Positions 4,849-14,400 of a stretch of 50,202 nt of DNA are shown here, piece by piece (the stretch's first letter is position 1; every line of letters begins with the position of its first letter). Made by a program: the position numbers and the translations under genes. The notes beneath the pieces are model-generated. The model ran no database searches. It was not told where the DNA came from and saw nothing but the letters and a program-made list of their open reading frames with translations. The stretch comes from a virus. The DNA is taken from the IMG/VR virus record IMGVR_UViG_3300034073_002780, positions 1 to 50,202 of that record; one strand, written 5' to 3'.

Positions 4849-5022
4849 ATGGTTGACAAGATCACACAGACAAAGTACAATATCCTCTGTAAGGGAAGGA
4901 AAATTCACCAGAACCTCACAGAGGAGCAATTCCTCGATACTATGGAGGACCTGGCACAACAGTTTTATGAGTCAGGTACTCCAAATCCTTACGATATTAC
5001 TACTGAAATTATAGGAGACTAA
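4849..5022 (+). CDS. Conserved cyanomyovirus hypothetical protein
   Basis: This gene encodes 57 residues from the ATG at 4849, two bases after the glycosyltransferase stop. Upstream in-frame sequence is the out-of-frame shadow of that gene. The pattern KYNILCKGRKIHQNLTEEQF followed by DTMEDLAQQFYESGTPNP is one I recognise from short cyanophage proteins, where the N-L-(T/S)-E-E-x-F and MEDLAxxFYxxGxPxP segments are conserved. Tight packing suggests co-transcription with its neighbours. Function unknown. Confidence 0.75.
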   Translation: MVDKITQTKYNILCKGRKIHQNLTEEQFLDTMEDLAQQFYESGTPNPYDITTEIIGD

Positions 5023-5024
5023 TT

Positions 5025-5159
5025 ATGGCACAAAAGAGTGGTTCTTATGTTCCTGGAAAACCCAAATTGACTCGTCAAGGAGATGGTCAGAATACCAAGT
5101 ATGCATCATCTTCTCGTAATAATGCTCGGAAAAAGTATCGCGGACAAGGTAAAGGGTGA
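5025..5159 (+). CDS. Small basic conserved cyanophage protein
   Basis: This gene encodes 44 residues from the ATG at 5025, preceded by ATAGGAGA as ribosome binding site, which lies at the end of the previous gene. The sequence starts MAQKSGSYVPGKPKLTRQGD and ends in SRNNARKKYRGQGKG. It is very basic, Gly-rich and probably unstructured. It resembles a short protein found next to the 4849-type gene in many T4-like cyanophages. Nucleic-acid binding is plausible from charge alone. Its stop overlaps the next start (TGATG). Confidence 0.75.
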   Translation: MAQKSGSYVPGKPKLTRQGDGQNTKYASSSRNNARKKYRGQGKG

Positions 5160-5779
5160 TGAAATATTATCCAGAGGTTGATGAAGAATGGAATCAAATT
5201 CATCCACATGATCTCTGGATCTATAATAAACTATTTTTAAGTCGGCGTTTAGGTTATACTTGTGGTCCTTTTGGGACCTCAGTTCCTAAACCCGACTATT
5301 ATATTATCAGGCCATCCATTAATCTTATGGGAATGGGTCGTTTTGCCCGCAAAAAATTTATTTTTCCACAAACTGAAGGATATTTTGAAGATTATGACAT
5401 GCATCCTGCAGAATTTTGGTGTGAAATCTTTACAGGTGAGCATTTAAGTGTTGATTTTCAGAACAAAGAATCAAAATTAATAGCTTTAGGAACTAGAGAT
5501 GATGATGATTTGTATTATAAATGGAAAAAATGGGAAAAAGTTGAAAGAAATGTAATTTTTCCTGAAATACTTAATGAATTGGTAGGTGAATATGAGTGGA
5601 TAAATTGCGAATTTATTGGTGAAAAACTAATAGAAGTACATTTTCGCAGAAATCCAGACTTTGTGTATGAAAATACTGTTGCAATTCCTGTTTGGGAGGA
5701 TGATAAGATGGTAAATAGTAATGAATATCGATTTGTAGAGTCTAAAGATTACTATAGAAAAGGATTTTTGGTAAAATAA
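5159..5779 (+). CDS. ATP-grasp-like conserved cyanophage protein
   Basis: This gene encodes 206 residues. I choose the ATG at 5159, overlapping the previous TGA; a GTG one codon earlier is also possible. The N-terminus is KYYPEVDEEWNQIHPHDLWIYNKLFLSRRLG. PDYYIIRPSINLMGMGRFAR, the acidic FWCEIFTGEHLSVDF and INCEFIGEKLIEVHFRRNPD follow. The order of a basic residue on a strand, an E-x-F strand pair and N-x-E-x-(7)-E-(V/I)-x-x-R resembles the nucleotide- and Mg-binding parts of ATP-grasp enzymes. It is found in cyanomyoviruses, usually as hypothetical. The catalytic assignment is inference; substrate unknown. Confidence 0.55.
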   Translation: MKYYPEVDEEWNQIHPHDLWIYNKLFLSRRLGYTCGPFGTSVPKPDYYIIRPSINLMGMGRFARKKFIFPQTEGYFEDYDMHPAEFWCEIFTGEHLSVDFQNKESKLIALGTRDDDDLYYKWKKWEKVERNVIFPEILNELVGEYEWINCEFIGEKLIEVHFRRNPDFVYENTVAIPVWEDDKMVNSNEYRFVESKDYYRKGFLVK

Positions 5780-5832
5780 AGGGATAGCAACCCCTCTAAA
5801 AGTTCTGTTCACCCTCAAAAAGGAGAAAACAG

Positions 5833-6081
5833 ATGGCAATGAATCCAAATCCAGATAGAAATACTAATTATATGCGTGAAATGTGGGGAACAAGTAAATT
5901 AGTTACAGATTACTGGTCTGAAAATACTAAAAAACCACAAGTTCTTCAAGAAATTATGCACGATGACCTTGGAAATCGTCATAATTTAACAGAACAAGCA
6001 AAATTGCATCAAAAAATCAGAAATGATGAAGATTATGATGATTGGGAGTATGGAACTGAACCAACATATGGTACACTGTGA
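5833..6081 (+). CDS. Small conserved hypothetical protein
   Basis: This gene encodes 82 residues from the ATG at 5833, with a strong ribosome binding site (AAAAAGGAGA) about 8 nt upstream. The sequence is hydrophilic and acidic: MAMNPNPDRNTNYMREMWGT, then EIMHDDLGNRHNLTEQAKLH and DDWEYGTEPTYGTL. It is probably helical in the middle. It is the last gene before the baseplate module, and its stop overlaps a late-promoter motif. No function recognised. Confidence 0.65.
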   Translation: MAMNPNPDRNTNYMREMWGTSKLVTDYWSENTKKPQVLQEIMHDDLGNRHNLTEQAKLHQKIRNDEDYDDWEYGTEPTYGTL

Positions 6082-6087
6082 TAAATA
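6080..6087 (+). promoter_or_regulatory. T4-type late promoter motif before gp25
   Basis: GATAAATA (with the repeat AAATA) overlaps the stop of the previous gene and lies about 24 nt before the gp25 ATG. T4-type late promoters centre on TATAAATA and are read by polymerase carrying the phage late sigma factor gp55. It probably starts the baseplate transcription unit. Confidence 0.6.
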
Positions 6088-6110
6088 AATAAGAAGAAAT
6101 TGTGTGCCTC

Positions 6111-6512
6111 ATGGCAATTCAAAAGTTATCTAGATATTTTAAAGATATTGACCTGTCATTTGAGCCTCATCCAGTCACAAATGACATTCCCGTATTGACC
6201 AATGAGAGATCTATTAATAGATCTATACGAAATTTAGTAGAAACTATTCCAACTGAAAGATTTTTTAATTCAATTATAGGATCCAATATCAGAAATGAAC
6301 TTTTTGAATTGTCAGATTTTGCGGCAATTATTACAATAAAAGAACAAATTGAAAATACAATTAAATTATTTGAACCAAGAGTAACAGATTTAACAGTTCA
6401 AGTTGATTCTGCTTTTGATGACAATAGTTTTGAAGTTACTGTAAGTTATAGAATTATTGGTCAAGATGTTCCATCCCAACCATTCACATTTATTCTAGAG
6501 GCAACAAGATAA
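6111..6512 (+). CDS. 25: Baseplate wedge protein gp25
   Basis: This gene encodes 133 residues, against 132 in T4. The sequence KLSRYFKDIDLSFEPHPVTN, then a region with NERSINRSIRNLVETIPTER and FFNSIIGSNIRNELFEL, is the typical lysozyme-like gp25 pattern; the (R/S)I..LV.T..GER-type segment and the G(S)-I-R-x-x-LFE element are characteristic. gp25 joins gp6 and gp53 in the wedge and helps trigger sheath polymerisation. The ATG at 6111 is preferred over a GTG at 6102 because it matches the family start. gp6 starts one base after the stop, as in other cyanophages. Confidence 0.92.
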   Translation: MAIQKLSRYFKDIDLSFEPHPVTNDIPVLTNERSINRSIRNLVETIPTERFFNSIIGSNIRNELFELSDFAAIITIKEQIENTIKLFEPRVTDLTVQVDSAFDDNSFEVTVSYRIIGQDVPSQPFTFILEATR

Positions 6513-6513
6513 A

Positions 6514-8439
6514 ATGCCGTTCACTAAGTTCTCAAATCTAGACTTTGCTCAGATAAAAACATCAATCAAAGATTACTTAAGAGCAAATAGTAATTTTACT
6601 GATTTTGATTTTGAAGGTTCTAACTTCTCTATATTGATTGATGTTTTGGCATACAATACATATATGACTGCCTTCAATGCAAATATGATTGCAAATGAGG
6701 CATTTTTAGATTCTGCGGTAATTAGAGATAATGTTGTATCACTCGCAAGAACTATTGGATATGTACCAAGATCTAGAGTTGCTGCACAGGCAAAAATATC
6801 CTTCACAGTAAATGTTGCTCAACAAACACCTACAGTAACTTTACAACCTGGAGTTGTATGTGTTGGTAATGATCAGAACAGTAGATATATTTTTTCAATT
6901 CCTGATGATATAACGGTAAGTGTTATTGATGGTGTAGCAAATTTTAATAATATTACAGTATATCAGGGAAATTTTATTACTCAAAGATTCACTGTAAATG
7001 CATCATTGGATCAAAGATTTATTCTTGATAATGATGGCATTGATACTTCAACTTTAAATGTATATGTTAGAGGTCCAAGTAATAGTGGTCTTGGAACAAA
7101 ATACAGATTAATAGATAATATTTTAAATATTGACAAGAATTCAGAAACTTACTTACTACAAGAAGTTCCTGATGAAAGATATGAACTTTTATTTGGTGAT
7201 GGATATTTTGGAAAAAAACTTGAAAATGATTCTATAGTTACAGCAACATATATTCAGACCACTGGTAAAATTGGAAACGGTGCTGCTAATTTTGTATATC
7301 AAGGAACAATAAGAAATGCATTTGGTTCTATTATTGTTCCGCAAAATAGAATTTCATTAACAACCAATGAAGTCGCAAGAAATGGTGATGATATTGAATC
7401 AGTATCCTCAATTAAATATTTTGCACCAAGACTCTATTCTTCACAGTATAGAGCAGTAACAACAAAAGATTACGAAGCAATTATTGCTAATCAAATATAT
7501 CCAAATACAGAATCAATTTCAGTAATAGGTGGAGAAGAATTGGATCCACCAGAGTTTGGTACTGTTGTAATCAGTATCAAACCAAAAAATGGAATTAGTG
7601 TATCTGAGTTTGATAAAGAACAAATTCTATCAAAATTAAAGCAGTATAGTTTGGCTGGAATCAATGCTCGTATAGTTGATCTCAAACTTCTTTATATTGA
7701 AATTGACTCTTCAATTTACTATAATGATAATCAAGTGGGAAGTGTTGAAACACTTAAGAGTAGTGTAATTACTAATTTAAATCTTTATGCATCATCTTTA
7801 AATGCTACTAGAGTGGATGGAAGATTTAAATATAGTAAATTACTATCTGTTATTGATAACACTGATAGATCCATTACATCAAATATAACAAAACTTACCA
7901 TAAGAAGAAATTTATCAGCAATTACAAATCAATTCTCCCAATATGAACTCTGTTTTGGTAATAGATTTCATGTAAATAGAGATGGATTTAATATTAAGTC
8001 TACTGGATTTTCAATTAGGACTGAAGATGTTGGTGGTAGTACAAGAGAAATTGATAACTGCTATTTTACAGATACACCTAATGAAGACTTATTAACTGGA
8101 GTAATTTCTGTAGTTAGACCATCAAACGTTGCTGGAGAACCTCCTGTAGTTACAATACCTTCCGCAGGAAAGGTTGACTACATTAAGGGTGAGATTATAA
8201 TAAACACAATATACTTTATCAAAACAGATAATCCAAATAATATTATCGAGATACAAGCATATCCAGAATCTAATGATATCTTATCTCTCAAAGATCTATA
8301 TCTTGTATTTGACGTTTCAAAAAGTAAAATAAATATGATTAAAGATGTAATTTCATCAGGTGATGATGTTTCTGGAGTTCTATTCTCTAAAGATTCATTT
8401 AGATCAAGCTATTCAAATGGAAGTTTGCAGAGGTCATAA
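6514..8439 (+). CDS. 6: Baseplate wedge protein gp6
   Basis: This gene encodes 641 residues, near the T4 length of 660. The N-terminus (KFSNLDFAQIKTSIKDYLRA) and the following segment through GSNFSILIDVLAYNTYMTAF and NANMIANEAFLDSAVIRDNV match the J-like gp6 family closely, as does ARTIGYVPRSRVAAQAKISF. gp6 forms the dimeric wedge core that encircles the baseplate hub. It is packed between gp25 (1 nt) and the first giant structural gene (3 nt), so the three are clearly one unit. Confidence 0.93.
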   Translation: MPFTKFSNLDFAQIKTSIKDYLRANSNFTDFDFEGSNFSILIDVLAYNTYMTAFNANMIANEAFLDSAVIRDNVVSLARTIGYVPRSRVAAQAKISFTVNVAQQTPTVTLQPGVVCVGNDQNSRYIFSIPDDITVSVIDGVANFNNITVYQGNFITQRFTVNASLDQRFILDNDGIDTSTLNVYVRGPSNSGLGTKYRLIDNILNIDKNSETYLLQEVPDERYELLFGDGYFGKKLENDSIVTATYIQTTGKIGNGAANFVYQGTIRNAFGSIIVPQNRISLTTNEVARNGDDIESVSSIKYFAPRLYSSQYRAVTTKDYEAIIANQIYPNTESISVIGGEELDPPEFGTVVISIKPKNGISVSEFDKEQILSKLKQYSLAGINARIVDLKLLYIEIDSSIYYNDNQVGSVETLKSSVITNLNLYASSLNATRVDGRFKYSKLLSVIDNTDRSITSNITKLTIRRNLSAITNQFSQYELCFGNRFHVNRDGFNIKSTGFSIRTEDVGGSTREIDNCYFTDTPNEDLLTGVISVVRPSNVAGEPPVVTIPSAGKVDYIKGEIIINTIYFIKTDNPNNIIEIQAYPESNDILSLKDLYLVFDVSKSKINMIKDVISSGDDVSGVLFSKDSFRSSYSNGSLQRS

Positions 8440-8442
8440 AAA

Positions 8443-11400
8443 ATGGTAAGAGGGATTGATGGAAAGGTAAAAATTAGTCAAATAATTGAAAGTCAACTTC
8501 CAGAATTTATTAAAGATAATATATCCATTGTAGAAGCAGATACTATATCTTCTACTTCTTTTAATGCAACATATTCCAGAACAGGAAAAACAATTATAGT
8601 ATCCAGCCCAAATCACAATTTGGCTGAGCAACAAAGAATAAATGTAGAGACTATAAGTGGATCTGCTTCTGAGGGATTTTATGGTGTATATGAAGTACTT
8701 GATAATAATACATTTACAATACTAGACGGAATAGGTGGATCAACTAGTGGATCACTTAGCTATACAACTTATTCTGGGTTTAATTCAGTAGAAACTAGAG
8801 AAATATTATCTGAACCAGGATCTTATGATAAATTTATTGAATTTTTAAGACAATACTACATCTCACAAGAGTATCCATCATCAAGTCTTGATATTATTGA
8901 TAATCTTGACAGTTATTTGTCATTAGATAATCTGGTTCCAGAATCTCTCACAAATGAAACAACATTAACTGCTGATGTTTCTTCTACATCAGATACCATT
9001 TTTGTTTCTAGTACAAAAGGATTTCCAGATAAGTATGGATTAATAAAGATTGATGATGAAATTATAACATACTTATCTAAAACACCAATTTCATTTTTAG
9101 GATGTATAAGAGGATTTAGTGGTATAACAAATTATAGTGATTCTCTTAATCCAGAAGAATTAGTATTTTCAACATCTGATTCAGATTCTCATTTATCTGG
9201 AAGAACTGTTGAAAATCTTAGTAATCTATTTCTTAAAGAATTTTTTAGGAAAATAAAGTACTCTTTATCACCAGGATTAGAAAATAAAGAATTTGCACCT
9301 GGAATAAATATTGGAAATTTTTTAAAAGAATCTAGATCTTTTTACGAATCAAAAGGTACAGAAGAATCTTTTAAAATATTATTTAAAGTATTATATGGTA
9401 GTGATGTAAGAATAATTGACTTAGAGCAATTTTTATTAAAACCTTCTTCAGCAAGATATGTTAGAAGAGAAGTATCTGTTGTAGAAGCATTATCTGGAAA
9501 TCCAGTCAATATTGTTGGACAAACTATTCTCAAAGAGAATGATAGTGAAGTGAGTGCTTCAGTTACTAGAGTAACACCTTTTACTGTTGGACAGAGAACT
9601 TATTATAACCTATATCTTTTTGTTGGTTACGATGATGCATCATCATCAATTACTGGAAGATTTGATGTAACTCCTAGTACTCTATGTGCTACCGAAGTAT
9701 CTATAACTCCAACATCTTATGAGGTAGTAACTGTAGATTCTACTGTTGGATTCAATGAATCTGGTTATTTCATTTATGAGGGAAGTAAAATATACTATGA
9801 TGAAAAGACTATAAACCAATTTTTGGGATGTAGGTCAGAAACTTCTACAATTTTACTGGAAAAAGCAAAGTCTATTACATCATCAGATCTTTATTTTTCA
9901 TATGAAAATGGGGATCCAACTAAAAAAGTTGAATTGAGATTTACTGGTATAGTTGATAATATTGATATTGATCTGGATTATGATGATCCATCAGAGAAAT
10001 TTATCTATATTTCTGGAGACGAAATATTTGTAAAAAACTTAGGAAAAGTAATAGAAAATCCAAACCCAAGTGAATCTCCATCAGATGTTGAAATTTTTTC
10101 TAATTCTTGGAAATATAACACCAGTTGCAGATTTCAGATTGATAGAGAATCTATCTCTGGTAGTGAATTTTACATCTTTACAAATATTGATAAGTCAAAT
10201 TTGATAGAAGGTGAATATATTGAAATATTGGAAAGAGGAACCCAGTTGGTTGTTCCTGGGTTAGAAAATGTTGAAGTAAGTATTATAGATGGAAGAAGAG
10301 TAGTAACCTCATCAAACATTAAACAGTTATTATTAGATGCTGAAAATAAAGGACTATCAGTAATAACTGAAGACTATGATTTTAGGAGGAAACAAAAAAC
10401 TGCATCTTCTAATAGTAATCTCCATATAAAATATGGTGATGATAAGATCTTAGCAAATATTTTAAATTTATATGAGGATGAATTAGATAACAGTCTATAT
10501 GTTGCATCTAATTCTCTCCCAAGTTATGAAATTAATCCTTATATTTACAAATATGATATTGATAGTTTACCATTAATTGGATATGATTCAGAAACTGATC
10601 TATATTCAATAATTAAATTTTCTGAACCAGTATCATTTTTAAATGGTGATAGAGTTTCTTATTTTCCTACGGATCAATCTATTGTAGGATTAAGTACTGA
10701 AGAATATTACTATGTAAAAGTTATTAGTGATGATAGAACAGAAATTAACTTATATGCGTCACCATCATCAATTATTTCTGGTGATCCTATAGGAGTTGGT
10801 GAACTTTTATCTGGAACACATAGTATAGTTCTATATGATCAGAGAAGTCTTGAGGTAGAACCTCAAAAATTACTTAGAAAATTTAATCTGAATCAGAATG
10901 ATAACAGCATAAATCGATATACTACTGATCCTGGACCAATTGGACTTTTAGTTGATGGAGTAGAAATATTCAGCTATAAGACAAATGATAAGGTTTATTA
11001 TGGCCCAATAGAAAGTGTATCTGTATTGAATAGTGGTTCTGGATATGATGTAATCAATCCACCATTGCTAGAATTTTCTACTGGAAATGCAAAAATGCAA
11101 CCAGTAATTAGTGGATCTTTTGAAAAGGTACTTGTTTCAAGACAAGAATTTAATATTGGTGAAAATATTTTAATCAATGTATCTGGTGGTAATGGTCAAG
11201 GAGCTGTATTAGAGCCAGTTCTAAAGACATATCAAAGAGAAGTTAATTTTGATGCTAGAACTATTACAAATGGTGGTGGAATAGATAATGATTTAGAAAC
11301 AATTACATTTTTAACACCACATAGTTTTTTTGAAGGACAAGAAGTAATTTATGATGCAAATAACAATACACCAATTGGAATTTCTTCATTTAAAGTAACT

Positions 11401-14400
11401 AATGCCGATAGTGGTGAATCATTAGTACCAGAATCTAGTTATTTTGTAAGCATATTTAATGATAGAACAATTATTCTTTATCCATCTTTTGATGATTTTT
11501 CCGTAGGAATTAATACTATTGGAATAACAACAGTAGGTAATGGTGGTATTCATAAATTCAAAACTCTTCCAGTTAATACACTTTCAGATGTAATTGTAGT
11601 TGATGGTGGTTCTGGATATACAAATAGAAAGTTAAGAGTTAAACCCTCAGGAATATCAACATATTTCAATACTATCAATTTCAATAAGCATGGATTCTCT
11701 GATGGAGAAATAATTGAATATTATTCCGAAGATTCTGAATCTGAATCTGCTGTACAAATTTCTGGACTTTCAACTAGTATTAATTACTATGTAATAAAGG
11801 TAGATGATAATACATTTCAATTAGCAGATGCTGGTATTGGTGCGACAATAACAGAAAATTATGAAAGAGGTAAGGTTGTAAGGCTTTCTGGAGTTGGTGA
11901 AGGTTATCATGTATTTAAATATCCAGATATTTCTTTAGATATTTCATATTCAATACCAGGAATAGGAACAACTGCATCTTTTGGATCCATCAATGCTGTT
12001 CCTATAGTAAAAGGAAACATAACTGATGTTTATGTTTATGAAAATGGAGTTGGATATGGATCTACTATCTTAAACTTAAAAGTAAATCCATCAATTAATA
12101 TTAAAAATGGATCTGGTGCTCAGTTTAAACCTATAATTTCTTCTGGAAGAATTATTGATATTCAAGTTCAATCTGGAGGTATAAATTATTATTCATATCC
12201 AGAAGTAAAAGTAATATCATCAAGTGGTACTGGTGCAGTTTTAAAACCAACTATTCAGAATGGAAAAATAACAGATGTTGAAGTTTTAAATGGTGGAAAT
12301 AATTACTCCCAAAATGATACTTCTGTTATAGCAATTTCTGCTGGCATTAATGCTAAATTTGATCCCCATATTCGTGAATTAACTGTAAATAATTCATATA
12401 AATTTGGAACATATAATGAAACAAATACTCCAAATGTATTTTACAGAAAGCCATCTGATGAAATAGTTACAACACTTCCAAACAAAACTCTTCAATATGC
12501 AGTAACATCATATTCAACAAATATATCTCAAAGATATGGTGATACATTTCCCAATCAACACTCTCCAATTATTGGATGGGCTTATGATGGAAACCCAATA
12601 TATGGATCATATGGATACACTAGTCCATTTAATGACTCATCGGTAAAATTATTAAGACCAGGATATACATTAGTAACATTATTTGATAGACCCCCAGGAT
12701 TTGAAAATGGATTTTTTGTTGAGGATTATGAATTTACCGATGATGGTGATTTAGATCTTTATAATGGAAGATTTTGTAAAACACCAGAATATCCAAACGG
12801 AACTTATGCATATTTTGCAACAATAGAAAATGACCAATTTTCTGGATCAAGTGTTGGAAAATTTCCATATTTTATAGGTGAATATTATAGATCAGATATT
12901 AATAAAGAAAATTTATTACAAATTACTCAATCATTTGATTTTAATAATAGCAATTTAATACGTAATACACTACCATATAAGGTAAATGATCAATTTGCTG
13001 GAAATGATTTTATAGTCGAATCTAATGAAATTTACAAGCAAAGATTATTAATTGAGTCAACTAAAAATGGTACGGTAGATAAGTTTAAAATAGTTGATGG
13101 TGGAAGCAATTATAAAGTTGGAGATAGGGTATTATTTGACCAATCCTCAAATGTAATTGCAAAAGTATCTGAGGTTAAAGGAAAGGACATATTAAATGTA
13201 AACACTACTATAGACTTATATGAAAATTCTATATTAACATGGGAAAATGAAAACCAACTTAAAGTTACAATATTACCTACACACGATATAGAAGTTGGTG
13301 ATACTGTAGTAATATCTGGATTAAGCACAAATCTGTATAGAAATTCTGGTTTCTATAAAGTCGGTATTACAACCTATGTGACAAAATTAACAAGACCACT
13401 AGCAAATGCGTCTACAACAGGCATTGTTACTACAATTGGACTATCATTTATTCCACCAAATATTTCTATAGGTAGTTCTATTAAAATAGAAAATGAAATA
13501 ATGTCTGTTTTAAACGTCTATGACACACAATCAGCATTAAAAATATTAAGACCTTCTGCAGGAGTTTCTCATACTGATTTTGAAAATGTAAATGTAGAAG
13601 TTTTATCTAGTGATTTTCTTATTGATAGAAGTGTTGAAAGATTTGATTCTAGATTAAATGATAGGTATTATTTTAATCCAACTGAATCTGTTGGATTGGG
13701 AACCACTTCAGGAATAACAAGAAGGTTTAGTTATTATATTGATGGTGTTGAATATAGAACAGATGTCCCAACACAATCAATATATCTACCAAAGCATAAA
13801 TTTAAAACAAATCAACAAGTTAAATTTGTAAAACCAGCAAGTTCCAGTGCAATTATTGCGACAAATGATGGATCAAATTTCTTTAATTTGCCCCAATCTG
13901 GTAATGAGCAGACATTATATGTAATCAATCAATCTATAGACTATATTGGATTAGTAACAAATATTGGACTAACTACTTCCTCTAGAGGAATGTTCTTTAC
14001 ATCATCAGGTTCAAATGATTCAAGATATTATATTGAATCAAATTTTGTTCAGGAAACATGTGATGTTGAAAGATTTAAAGTTGAAGTAATTACTAAAGAT
14101 TCACATAATTTGAATGATGGTGATAAAGTAATATTATCAGTTAAGCCAAACAACACTGGAATTGGATCAACTTCTGTTAGAATAAAGTATGATGATAGTA
14201 GTAAACTATTATTATTGGATGAAATTAATATTAGTGCGGGAATAAGCACATTAAGTAGTTCCATAACCATTAATGACCACGGGTTTATAACTGGACAAAA
14301 GGTTTATTATGATTCCACAAACTCTATTGCTGGTGGACTTACTACTGGATATTATTATGTTCTAAAACTAGATGATGATACATTCAAACTTTCAGAAACA

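Noticed and set aside
5780-5832. GGG...CCC element after the ATP-grasp-like gene as a terminator
   Set aside because: The stem is only about 4 bp and no T-tract follows.
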